This document shows, piece after piece, positions 7,021 through 13,509 of a stretch of DNA of 14,952 nucleotides. The DNA is taken from NCBI GenBank assembly GCA_900104495.1, contig FMXS01000033.1, positions 2,202 to 17,153 on the forward strand, in the 5' to 3' direction. A program made the position numbers and the translations under genes. Every line of letters begins with the position of its first letter. Within the stretch, counting starts at the first letter, position 1. Below the pieces are notes generated by a model, which worked only from the letters and a program-made list of their open reading frames with translations, made no database searches and was not told where the DNA came from. The DNA is from Ruminococcaceae bacterium FB2012 (lineage in GTDB: Bacteria; Bacillota; Clostridia; Oscillospirales; Ruminococcaceae).

Positions 7021-7860
7021 TTGTGCATAACAGAGAACGGTTGTAAACAATCTGTGAAACAGGGTTAACACTTCCCCGGTATCTTACCGATACAAGCGAG
7101 AGAAAAATGCAACTTGAAAATAGAATTATTGAAAATGGGTGTGCAAAACACTTCTCCCAGTCTCTTTATAGTAGAGGGGCGTGAAAACACAATCAGTTGT
7201 GAAGATGTACAACGCTGAATCCTAAAAACTGTGCATCTATACAAAAAAGATTACAAATTTCACAATGATTGCACAAAACGACCTTTCCCGTGGCCTAGTT
7301 ATTGAAGAGAAAAATCTGGAATTGCCAAAAGGATGGGAAACGCAGCGCCCGGGGTCTTTATAATATCGGGACTTGCTCATAGCATAACTGCTAAACCGGC
7401 AATGTTTGATTTGTGAATCTCGACGAAAAATGTTACAGATCATGCAAATACCCTTCTCAAAAAGCCTCTCCCAGTGTCTCTATAGTAGAGGGGTAAGACA
7501 GGTGAGTAACAAAACGGTACCGCAGAAGAAACTGTTGTGATAATTACTGAAATAAGGTGGTCGGCCTTGTGCAGAACAGAGAATTTGTTGAATAAAGTGA
7601 TGTCAAAACCCTTGTATCTTTCCGTACACAAGTGAGAGATAATATTTTTTCAGAAATCCCCCCTCAAAACACTTCTCCCAGTCTCTTTATAGTAGAGGGT
7701 ATTTAAACATCAAAACGTATAAATCTCGTCAGCCCGATTTGTGCAGAACGGAGATTATTACAGTCACCGTCTGAAAAAAGGTTTTCAAAAGCCTCGTTAC
7801 TTCCACTATACAAGAGAGAAAAACGATTTACAGCCCAACACAGCCGCACAGCAATTTCAG
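7021..7860 (+). repeat. Diverged tandem array of ~165-209 bp units
   Basis: Five units begin with a TGTGCA-type start at about 7021, 7230, 7403 (degenerate), 7567 and 7739. Units 1, 4 and 5 share TTGTGCAkAACrGAGA and, further on, a short hairpin followed by ACAAGnGAGAGA. Four units carry a second motif near 7151, 7348, 7465 and 7672: a small stem around CCCAGTCTCTTTATAGT, whose arms change together (CTTCT/AGAGG, CCCG/CGGG, CCTCT/AGAGG, CTTCT/AGAGG). Stops in all frames and no shared reading frame argue against coding. It lies between the RNA 2 terminator and repA. Possible roles: tandem non-coding RNAs, or a replication or partition site for RepA. Confidence 0.6.
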
Positions 7861-7874
7861 ACCGGGTCATACCC

Positions 7875-7894
7875 CGCACAGAAAAAACTGTGCG
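7875..7894 (+). other. Hairpin upstream of repA
   Basis: CGCACAG, six A, CTGTGCG: a perfect 7-bp stem about 120 bases before repA. Its role is unknown; it lacks a T-run, so it is not a standard terminator. Confidence 0.4.
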
Positions 7895-7987
7895 CCCACA
7901 AACAGCTGAAAAACGCTCAACTTACATATGGGTTCGCTTAATGAATACTACTCCCACTTTTACATACCAACTCAAGGAGGTGACACT

Positions 7988-8029
7988 ATGAAAATCTCAG
8001 CAGAAAGGAGGAACGCCAATGAAAAATAA
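7988..8029 (+). CDS. 13-aa leader ORF overlapping the repA start
   Basis: An ideal Shine-Dalgarno sequence (AAGGAGGTGA) precedes an ATG that encodes 13 residues (MKISAERRNANEK). Its coding region contains the repA ribosome-binding site (AAAGGAGG), and its TAA (8027-8029) lies just inside repA in another frame. This is the layout of translational coupling: ribosomes ending on the leader can restart at repA. The sequence-level arrangement is clear; function is inferred. Confidence 0.45.
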   Translation: MKISAERRNANEK

Positions 8030-9068
8030 GCTGGAAACCAAAACCGCAGGCGAGATAATGACAACGGTTTTTCCGCCGATGGAGTATCTTGTGGATGGGC
8101 TGCTGCCGCAGGGATTGTTTATACTTGCAGGCACACAGAAGGTCGGAAAGTCCTGGCTCGCACTTGATATTTGCGTGGGCATAGCAACGGAGCGCAAAGT
8201 CCTCGGACGCACTACTGTTCGCCGCGATGCGCTGTATCTCTGTCTCGAAGATAACTTCCGCCGCATTCAGAAAAGACTGTTTGCGATAGATGCTCCGGAG
8301 ACGGAAGATATGTACTGTGCTGTCACATCCGGTACTATCGAAAACGGTCTGCTGGAACAGATCGAGGATTTTTACAAAGAGCATATCGACCTGGGACTCG
8401 TAGTCATCGACACCTTGCAGAAAGTCCGCGAAGGAGTTGAATCTACCTATGCTGCTGACTACAAAGAAATGTCTGCGCTTAAAGCTCTCGCAGACAAGCT
8501 GGATATCACGATAATCGTGATCCACCATACCCGTAAGATGCCGGACAGCGATCCGTTCAATCAGATCACGGGCAGCATAGGTCTCAGCGGCTGTGCAGAC
8601 GGCAGCTTTGTTCTCAAAGAAACTTATCGGGGCAGTGGAGTTGGGACGCTGACTTGTGTCGGCAGAGATGTGGGATCTCTTGAGATCAAAGTCCACTTTG
8701 ATCCGTCGCAGATGCGGTGGATTGCTGAGGAAGATCTCTCCGTCAGCGGTAGCAAAAACAATCTGTTTCTGTCTGCAGTCTATGTTTTCATCCGTGAGAG
8801 ACTGCACTTTATCGGTACGCCGACGGAGTTGTCCGACGAGCTGAAAGCTATCACCGATGAAGTGTTTTATCCGAACAGGATCAAGCGAGATCTTGTCGAG
8901 AACGCCTACACGCTGATGCTCTACGGAATTGTTTTTGCTTACGAGCGCCGCCACTCAGGACGGTATATCAAACTCGATTACTACCCCGAGCGTGACAGTA
9001 GTGTCGGTAGAAACGAGAGCGGTTTTACTGTCGCACAGCTGGCTGTGAAATCGTCTCAAAGATCGTAG
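8019..9068 (+). CDS. repA: RepA-like AAA_25 / RecA-fold ATPase
   Basis: The 349-aa protein has a RecA-fold ATPase core of the AAA_25 family, whose model member is the hexameric helicase RepA of plasmid RSF1010. Walker A is GTQKVGKS (38-45); Walker B is LGLVVID, ending at D131; IIVIHHTRK (165-173) carries the conserved His pair; QITGSIGLSGCADG (182-195) matches the family's following motif. The C-terminal third (about 245-349) is probably a winged-helix-like DNA-binding part; its last codons contain TACTGTC repeats that continue past the stop. The start follows AAAGGAGG. The likely role is unwinding or replication of the excised circle or of the strand during transfer. A regulatory ATPase role cannot be ruled out. 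Confidence 0.85.
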   Translation: MKNKLETKTAGEIMTTVFPPMEYLVDGLLPQGLFILAGTQKVGKSWLALDICVGIATERKVLGRTTVRRDALYLCLEDNFRRIQKRLFAIDAPETEDMYCAVTSGTIENGLLEQIEDFYKEHIDLGLVVIDTLQKVREGVESTYAADYKEMSALKALADKLDITIIVIHHTRKMPDSDPFNQITGSIGLSGCADGSFVLKETYRGSGVGTLTCVGRDVGSLEIKVHFDPSQMRWIAEEDLSVSGSKNNLFLSAVYVFIRERLHFIGTPTELSDELKAITDEVFYPNRIKRDLVENAYTLMLYGIVFAYERRHSGRYIKLDYYPERDSSVGRNESGFTVAQLAVKSSQRS

Positions 9069-9142
9069 CTATGTTGTTTGCTTTGCGTGTCAGTAGATTT
9101 GAAAAACTGCTTCTACTGTCACGGAACGGCTTTACTGTCACG
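8991..9142. repeat. Cluster of TACTGTCACG repeats across the repA 3' end
   Basis: Five copies of a core close to TACTGTCACG: 8991-9001 (inverted), 9023-9034, 9086-9097 (inverted), 9112-9123 and 9131-9142. The copies at 9086 and 9112 form an inverted repeat (CGTGTCAGTAGA / TCTACTGTCACG, one mismatch in 12, 14-base spacer); those at 9112 and 9131 are direct at 19 bp. This is typical of a protein-binding array such as iterons or the MobC-binding part of oriT. Confidence 0.6.
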
Positions 9143-9165
9143 CAGAAACACTCGCACAGAAATGC

Positions 9166-9186
9166 AACCTGTGGCCTCGACAGGTT
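9166..9186 (+). other. Hairpin downstream of repA
   Basis: AACCTGT, 7-base loop, ACAGGTT, then TTATC. It may be a weak repA terminator or part of the transfer origin. The stretch from here to 9352 contains no supported gene; GAGGC/GCCTC (9316-9338) can pair as well. Confidence 0.4.
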
Positions 9187-9352
9187 TTATCGGGGAAACA
9201 GCCGAGCAGTAAAACAAAACGCGACACAGGGCATTTGTGAACGCCTGTGAGGGGGATACGGTCTCCGATATTTTTTCTTTTCGCTGATAAATTATCCTCT
9301 GAAAAGTGGGGTTAAGAGGCAGTCCGCTTTTAAGCCTCACGGGAGGTGGATA

Positions 9353-9463
9353 ATGGAACAGCCAGCATCGCCTACGGCAGTCCACCTGCCCCCCGTTGGG
9401 GGACTGGCGGCCGCCGAGGCTTGCTGGCTCGGGGAGAACCCCGGACCCCCTTTATTGGCGTAG
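9353..9463 (+). CDS. Possible 36-aa ORF over the oriT-like hairpins
   Basis: ATG follows GGGAGGTGG at good spacing and 36 codons run to TAG. The product is Pro/Ala/Gly/Leu-rich with no recognised motif, and the DNA is dominated by GC-rich hairpins that more likely explain its sequence. It could be a leader controlling mobC. Weak call. Confidence 0.25.
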   Translation: MEQPASPTAVHLPPVGGLAAAEACWLGENPGPPLLA

Positions 9464-9517
9464 AGAAAATGAAACGCGGAGCAGCGCTCCGCAGGGATAG
9501 CGTCGCAGAACGCGACG
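9378..9517 (+). other. oriT: Candidate oriT: run of GC-rich hairpins before mobC
   Basis: Four stems lie close together upstream of mobC: CCCCC-GTT-GGGGG (9390-9402; alternatively CAGTCC/GGACTG, 9378-9406), CGGGG-AGAA-CCCCG (9430-9443), GCGGAGC-AGC-GCTCCGC (9476-9492) and CGTCGC-AGAAC-GCGACG (9501-9517). Transfer origins of MOBP systems usually lie just upstream of mobC/mobA and contain inverted repeats beside the nick. The nick itself cannot be identified, and the TACTGTCACG cluster at 8991-9142 is the competing or complementary candidate. Confidence 0.5.
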
Positions 9518-9566
9518 GAAATCAAGTCATCCAGGACGGATGATATGACAAAAGGAGGAATGAAAA

Positions 9567-9878
9567 ATGCGTAAAAGAAATGCAACGATCACCGTCCGCT
9601 GCACCGTGGATGAGCGGGATAAGATCAGAGAGCGAGCCGATAGCCACAGCCTGAGCCTGTCAGATTTCATCCTGCGCTCGGCGCTCGGAAAAAAGATCGT
9701 GGTGGTCAACGGTCTCGATGAGGTCATCCGGCAGATGAAAGCGATAGGCAATAATATCAATCAGCTGGCCCGAGCTGTCAACGAAGGGAGAATCAACGCA
9801 GTCAACTTCGAGACCGTTCACCGAGACCTCTATGCTCTGTACGGACAGATTGGCAGGCTCGTCGGGGAGGTGAAATGA
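9567..9878 (+). CDS. mobC: MobC relaxosome accessory protein
   Basis: This 103-aa basic protein has an N-terminal ribbon-helix-helix-like region (TITVRCTVDERDKIRERA, residues 7-24, then LSLSDFILRSAL) and the MobC family signature IGNNINQLARAVNEG (60-74). In this family the protein binds oriT as a dimer and helps the relaxase open the strands around the nick. The start follows AAGGAGG. The stop overlaps the mobA start (ATGATG at 9875), which indicates translational coupling. Length is normal for the family. Confidence 0.9.
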   Translation: MRKRNATITVRCTVDERDKIRERADSHSLSLSDFILRSALGKKIVVVNGLDEVIRQMKAIGNNINQLARAVNEGRINAVNFETVHRDLYALYGQIGRLVGEVK

Positions 9879-11326
9879 TGCCGATAGTTCACTTCATAAA
9901 CAGCAAACAGAAGCAGACTCCCGGCGGTATGAAATGCGTCCTCGGCTATGTCGGCAAGGAAAAGAAAACTGTCCGCGAGGACAGAAAGTACGTCACGGGT
10001 ATCAACTGCGATCCTGCCCACGCCTACGATGAGATGATGCTGACCAAGAAAGTCCACCGCAAGACAGGTGGCAGACTGTACTATCACCTGGTGCAGAGCT
10101 TCCCGAAGGGCTACGAAATCACGCCGGAGAAGGCTCATCAGATAGCTTGTGAGTTCGCACAGAGGGCGTTTGGTCAGTACGAGTGTGTGGTAGCTACCCA
10201 CATCGACCGTGAGCATATCCACAGCCACATAGTGTTCAATTCGGTCAGCTTCGAAACGGGAAAGAAGTATCATTCGGACAAAGAGAACCCTCTGAAGCTG
10301 ATGAATCTGTCTGATGAGATCTGCTGGGAGTTCAACGAGCCGACACTTGCAGATCCCGAAACAAAGCTGAAAAAGCGCAAGGTTCCCAAGATGTCAGACC
10401 GGGAACACCATTGCGCAGAGAAAGGTCAGAGCGTAAAGATGCAGCTGCTGTTTGCAATAACCGACTGCATGAAAGAGGCAAAATCCAAGAAACAATTCTG
10501 CCGGATGATGAAAGAGCGGTACGGGATCACGGTCAAGTGGAAAGACAATCACAAGCACATAACCTATGTCATGCCGAGCAGGTACTCGTTCAGAGACCGC
10601 CGCCTGCTCGACGAAAAATTTTTGAAGGAGGCAATGGAATATGAATTCAAGATCAGAGCTCGACTCCTTAATGGAGAAGAACAAGCCCTTGCTGCAGGAG
10701 GCAGCGCACCCAGTAACCTTCGCACAGATCACGGAGCAGAACTGGCTGGCGCTGATAGGTCTCGAACAGAGCAATCTCGAAGCGCTGGACAAGATAATGA
10801 AAATATTATCGAGATCAATGACCGCGGCACAGATGCAGAAATATCTGGATCTGTTGTCGGAGATAGCGGAACAGGGTCAGAACGCCTGCACGGAGATACA
10901 GGAGCAGATAGCATCGGACACATCACAAGCGATGACGGATTTATTGTCACAGGCTGGGAGCCTGAGCGAAGCGTGCTCCTCAATGCTGAAGCAGCAAGAA
11001 GAATGCTCGCAGAACGACAGGCGCAAATTTATGAAAATACTAATTGCGTCACAATCGGCGCTCTTGATATTATCGACGGTGTTACAAATCTGGCTTCGAT
11101 AATCGACGGAGCGCCGACCGATCCCGAGGAAATGGAGAGGTATATTGACAGTATCCGGGCTTCGCAGAACGCAGGGTTCCTCATTGGCTTTGCTGTCGAG
11201 GCAATCAAGCTGCTGTCGGAAACGTTGGAAGAAATGAAGGCGGGGCAGGTCGAGAGCGAGGAAGAGTACGAAGCCGTGGATATGGAGGTCGAAGAAAGCG
11301 AGGTGGAGATGGATATGATGATGTAG
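9875..11326 (+). CDS. mobA: MOBP-type relaxase (MobA)
   Basis: The 483-aa protein has a PF03432-type relaxase domain at about 1-258. Y25 (CVLGYVGKEK) is the probable nicking tyrosine; HIDREHIHSHIVFN (109-122) is the metal-binding motif III (H109, H114/H116, H118). A conserved helical end (about 205-258; YGITVKWKDNHKHITYVMP) follows. Beyond 260 the sequence becomes low-complexity and charged, exactly where a second gene lies in another frame, and then carries a TGWEPER motif (about 358) and a helical, very acidic tail ending in Asp/Met residues. It would nick oriT and pilot the strand for conjugation by a helper system. Translation is coupled to mobC. All key residues are present. Confidence 0.92.
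   Translation: MMPIVHFINSKQKQTPGGMKCVLGYVGKEKKTVREDRKYVTGINCDPAHAYDEMMLTKKVHRKTGGRLYYHLVQSFPKGYEITPEKAHQIACEFAQRAFGQYECVVATHIDREHIHSHIVFNSVSFETGKKYHSDKENPLKLMNLSDEICWEFNEPTLADPETKLKKRKVPKMSDREHHCAEKGQSVKMQLLFAITDCMKEAKSKKQFCRMMKERYGITVKWKDNHKHITYVMPSRYSFRDRRLLDEKFLKEAMEYEFKIRARLLNGEEQALAAGGSAPSNLRTDHGAELAGADRSRTEQSRSAGQDNENIIEINDRGTDAEISGSVVGDSGTGSERLHGDTGADSIGHITSDDGFIVTGWEPERSVLLNAEAARRMLAERQAQIYENTNCVTIGALDIIDGVTNLASIIDGAPTDPEEMERYIDSIRASQNAGFLIGFAVEAIKLLSETLEEMKAGQVESEEEYEAVDMEVEESEVEMDMMM
10641..11102 (+). CDS. MobB-like membrane protein nested inside mobA
   Basis: A 153-aa frame lies wholly inside mobA, in the +1 frame, starting at ATG after GAAGGAGGCAATGGAAT. The product is helical and Gln/Ser/Glu-rich (about 25-125, probable coiled coil) and ends in one transmembrane helix (about 131-151, LIASQSALLILSTVLQIW) with basic residues in front (NDRRKFMK). 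In RSF1010, mobB is likewise nested in mobA in another frame and encodes a membrane-anchored protein that stabilises the relaxosome; this protein matches in position, size and C-terminal helix. The overlapped part of MobA is low-complexity, as expected when a second frame constrains it. Homology to RSF1010 MobB itself is not shown; the gene could be an independent invention. Confidence 0.72.
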   Translation: MNSRSELDSLMEKNKPLLQEAAHPVTFAQITEQNWLALIGLEQSNLEALDKIMKILSRSMTAAQMQKYLDLLSEIAEQGQNACTEIQEQIASDTSQAMTDLLSQAGSLSEACSSMLKQQEECSQNDRRKFMKILIASQSALLILSTVLQIWLR

Positions 11327-11332
11327 GTTAAA

Positions 11333-11347
11333 GTCGTGATTCACGAC
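11333..11347. promoter_or_regulatory. Odd-length palindrome 1 upstream of tnpW
   Basis: GTCGTGA-T-TCACGAC: perfect 7-bp arms around one base. A one-base centre suits a protein dimer on DNA better than an RNA hairpin. Its centre is 37 bp from that of the next palindrome. Confidence 0.5.
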
Positions 11348-11364
11348 GTTAGGAACAACTGATT

Positions 11365-11389
11365 CGGATCTACCGTAACGGTATATCCG
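11365..11389. promoter_or_regulatory. Odd-length palindrome 2 upstream of tnpW
   Basis: CGGAT-C-TACCGT-A-ACGGTA-T-ATCCG: arms of 12 positions with one mismatch around a single A (11377). Likely an operator for the tnpW-tnpX unit or a recombinase or regulator binding site. Confidence 0.5.
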
Positions 11390-11492
11390 AGCAAACAAAT
11401 CAATGAAAGGAAGTTTTAAAAATGAACAATTCAAATTCAAACAAGGACAAAAGAACGACAACAACAACGAACATCAGGAGGTTGATAACTGA

Positions 11493-11669
11493 ATGGTTGA
11501 AACTGCAAACAAGACCCAAATCGAGGAGATCGAGTCTTACTATGTCAGCGATATGGATATTGAGATCGACGGCATGACCTTCAAGGTTGAGCTGTTTTTC
11601 CCGCAGGATGGTGAATCCGTTTCGGACAAGCTGAACCGTATCGCAGATGAGAAATCCAAGGTAAGTTAA
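11493..11669 (+). CDS. tnpW: TnpW-like transposon protein
   Basis: The 58-aa protein follows AGGAGG (11-base spacing). Its second half (IEIDGMTFKVELFFPQDGES followed by VSDKLNRIADE) fits the pattern of TnpW-family proteins of Tn4451-like elements: a short beta hairpin GxTxxVxxxF, then a helix with a xKLxRI end. It sits immediately before the large serine recombinase, its usual place, and probably works with it, although the biochemical role of TnpW is not settled. A short frame at 11403-11492 ends just before its ATG, and an A-rich stretch precedes it; neither is a convincing gene. Confidence is limited by the small size. Confidence 0.65.
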   Translation: MVETANKTQIEEIESYYVSDMDIEIDGMTFKVELFFPQDGESVSDKLNRIADEKSKVS

Positions 11670-11687
11670 CAAAAAGTTTTCTGGATA

Positions 11688-11734
11688 ATCAAGCCGGATA
11701 GTGATACTATTGAGGTAGTCCTATTCGGTTTGAT
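11688..11734 (+). promoter_or_regulatory. Stem-loop between tnpW and tnpX
   Basis: ATCAAGCCGGATAG (11688-11701) pairs with CTATTCGGTTTGAT (11721-11734): 14 bp with two G-U pairs, which favours an RNA structure over a DNA dyad. The 19-base top contains ACTA/TAGT. There is no T-run. It may stabilise tnpW mRNA or limit tnpX expression. Confidence 0.45.
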
Positions 11735-11766
11735 TTCAGAACAGACTTGTTCGGAAACGGAGGAAT

Positions 11767-13434
11767 ATGATGATAAGATCAAACACGAATAACAATTTAA
11801 TAACAGCGCTGTATTGCCGCCTGTCGGTGGAGGATATGCGTATAGGAGAGTCGATGTCGATTGAAAATCAGCGACTTATGCTCACCGAGTTCGCAGAACA
11901 GCAAGGTTTCAAGAACATCAAGCTGTATGTTGATGACGGTTACAGCGGCACCAACAACGCCCGTCCTGCCTATGTTGAGCTGATGAATGATGTCTATGCC
12001 GGGCTGGTCGGGACAGTCATCGTTAAGGACCAATCAAGGCTTGGCAGAGACCACTTGGAAACTGATAAGCTGTTAGAGCTTGTGTTCCCAAGCTACGATG
12101 TTCGCTTCATCGCCATAACCGACGGCGTGGACAGCATCAATGGCTTCAACGATATGAGCACCATGCGAAACTGGTTCAATGACTTCTATGCCCGCGATAC
12201 GAGCAAAAAAATACGTGCCGTTCAGCGGGCTAAAGGTGAGCGTGGAGAGCGTGTCGGGACGGCGATAGCCTACGGGTATATGAAAGACCCCGATGACCCT
12301 AAGAAGATAATACCTGACCCGGAGACAGCGCCGATAGTCAAACGTATCTTTGAGATGCAGGCAAGCGGTATCGGTTCCAAGCGGATCTGTGCGATACTTG
12401 AAAAAGAGCAGGTGCTCTCGCCGGGAGTTTACCATTTCCACAAGACAGGCAGCCGGTCAAAACAGCCGAACTTTGATAGGCCGTATCTATGGTCACCAAA
12501 AGCCATAAGAAAAATGCTTTCAAATCAGGTTTACTGCGGCGATACTGTGAACTTCAAAACCTACAGCAAGTCCAATAAGCTGAAAAAGCGTATCAAGAAC
12601 GACCCGGAGAATATGTTGATATTTAAGGATACGCACGAGGCTATCATTGACAGAATGACATTTGATCTGGTGCAGAAGCATTTTGAAGGTCGAAAGCGTC
12701 CCGACAAAAAAAGCGGAATAATTGACAAGTACGCCGGATATCTTTTCTGCGGGGAATGCGGTGCAAGGATGTATCTTCACCGTGGGAGGACCATCGACCC
12801 AAGTAAAAACAACTTCTTCTGCGGAAGATATCAGAGCAACAAAAGCAAATGCACATCTCACTATATCCGCGAATCTGTGCTTGACGAGATCGTGCTGACG
12901 GCGCTCAGGGAGATGACAGCCTATGCGCGTGAACACAGCGAGGATTTCTACCGTAAATATATGGCAAGCGGAGAAAGCATCGCAAAGAAACGCTTGAAGG
13001 AGTCCGAGAAACTGAAAGCAGAATACACCTCAAGGCTCGGACAGCTTGACAGCATTCTCCGAACTCTCTATGAGGACAGAGCGATAGGCAGAATAACACC
13101 GGAAAAGTACGATCAATATGCGGCGGCCTACGAGCAGGAACAGGTTGACCTCAGAGCTAAACTGACAGAACTCGACAGCGAGATCGACACGGTCAAGATC
13201 CAGGAGGACTGTATCAACGAATTCATAGCGAAGGCAAAAGAGTATGTTGAGATGTCCGAGCTCACGCCCGACCTGCTCAGGACGTTCATCAAGCGGATCG
13301 AGGTTTATGAGAAAGAGGTGAAATACTCCCGCACCTGCGGCAACAAGATCAGGATCAAGTTCACATTTGAGCCGGAACCTGCGGTGGAGATAAAGAAATT
13401 TCACGACAGAGTTAAGCGCATAAAAGTCGCATAA
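11767..13434 (+). CDS. tnpX: Large serine recombinase, TnpX/TndX family
   Basis: This 555-aa enzyme has a resolvase domain (about 12-155) with nucleophile S20 in YCRLSVED and the DQSRLGRD motif (88-95), a recombinase domain (about 165-300), a zinc ribbon (C328-x2-C331 ... C352 ... C362), a coiled coil (about 400-480) and a TnpX-type C-terminal segment. Large serine recombinases insert and excise circular elements through a 2-bp core. That fits the AA duplicated at the element ends, and the gene lies 75 bp from the right end. The length is near that of TndX. The start follows CGGAGG; the tandem ATGATG leaves a one-codon ambiguity. It is the best candidate for the enzyme that moved this element. 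Confidence 0.94.
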   Translation: MMIRSNTNNNLITALYCRLSVEDMRIGESMSIENQRLMLTEFAEQQGFKNIKLYVDDGYSGTNNARPAYVELMNDVYAGLVGTVIVKDQSRLGRDHLETDKLLELVFPSYDVRFIAITDGVDSINGFNDMSTMRNWFNDFYARDTSKKIRAVQRAKGERGERVGTAIAYGYMKDPDDPKKIIPDPETAPIVKRIFEMQASGIGSKRICAILEKEQVLSPGVYHFHKTGSRSKQPNFDRPYLWSPKAIRKMLSNQVYCGDTVNFKTYSKSNKLKKRIKNDPENMLIFKDTHEAIIDRMTFDLVQKHFEGRKRPDKKSGIIDKYAGYLFCGECGARMYLHRGRTIDPSKNNFFCGRYQSNKSKCTSHYIRESVLDEIVLTALREMTAYAREHSEDFYRKYMASGESIAKKRLKESEKLKAEYTSRLGQLDSILRTLYEDRAIGRITPEKYDQYAAAYEQEQVDLRAKLTELDSEIDTVKIQEDCINEFIAKAKEYVEMSELTPDLLRTFIKRIEVYEKEVKYSRTCGNKIRIKFTFEPEPAVEIKKFHDRVKRIKVA

Positions 13435-13441
13435 TGCAAAG

Positions 13442-13468
13442 CCCCGAAAGGCGTTAAGCCTTTCGGGG
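13442..13468. terminator. Hairpin terminator after tnpX
   Basis: CCCCGAAAGGC, GTTAA, GCCTTTCGGGG: a perfect 11-bp stem seven bases past the tnpX stop. There is no clear T-run, so it is probably a bidirectional block that also insulates the right end. Confidence 0.65.
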
Positions 13469-13483
13469 ATACATAGGATAGTT

Positions 13484-13509
13484 TAATTCTTCGGTAAGGG
13501 ATGCACGCC
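13484..13509 (-). repeat. Right terminal inverted repeat (attR side)
   Basis: Read inward from the end it begins GGCGTGCATCCCTTACCGAA and matches the left end (989-1014) at 20 of 26 positions in register. Confidence 0.8.

Larger units (their letters stand above)
989..13509. mobile_element. Integrated mobilizable element with TnpX-type recombinase
   Basis: The limits rest on three agreeing signs. First, the left flank ends CCCCGAAAA (980-988) and the right flank starts AACACGGGG (13510-13518); together they rebuild the intact motif at 868-883 with AA duplicated. Second, the first 26 bases from each end, read inward, match at 20 positions in exact register. Third, a large serine recombinase gene lies 75 bp inside the right end, and this enzyme class exchanges strands across a 2-bp core. 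The element carries mobA, mobC and repA but no visible conjugation apparatus, so it is mobilizable rather than self-transmissible. It also holds a tyrosine integrase and an AT-rich cargo block including a BspA-like protein. Hairpins lie 47 bp (left) and 41 bp (right) inside the ends. Confidence 0.88.

Noticed and set aside
7145..7173. TATAGT/TATAAT in the array hairpins as -10 promoter boxes
   Set aside because: No suitable -35 lies 16-18 bases upstream in any copy; the conservation fits the hairpin loop instead.
7021..7860. CRISPR array
   Set aside because: Repeat motifs are about 110-210 bp apart with no unique spacers of 25-40 bp and no cas genes; the units are diverged along their whole length.
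7741..7941. 66-aa frame starting with GTG in the repeat array
   Set aside because: It starts inside a repeat unit whose other copies (7023, 7569) hit stops after a few codons, and it lacks a ribosome site.
7986..8954. Long 322-aa open frame on the minus strand
   Set aside because: It lies opposite repA, whose Walker motifs and ribosome site are clear; the antisense product has no motif and no ribosome-binding site.
9353..9463. 36-aa ORF as a firm gene
   Set aside because: Kept only as a weak feature because the codons coincide with oriT-like hairpins that explain the sequence.
11403..11577. Short frames before and across the tnpW start (29 aa from 11403; 51 aa from 11422)
   Set aside because: The first has no ribosome site; the second has a fair one but runs out of frame through tnpW with a poor composition. 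The A-rich stretch is more likely an untranslated leader.
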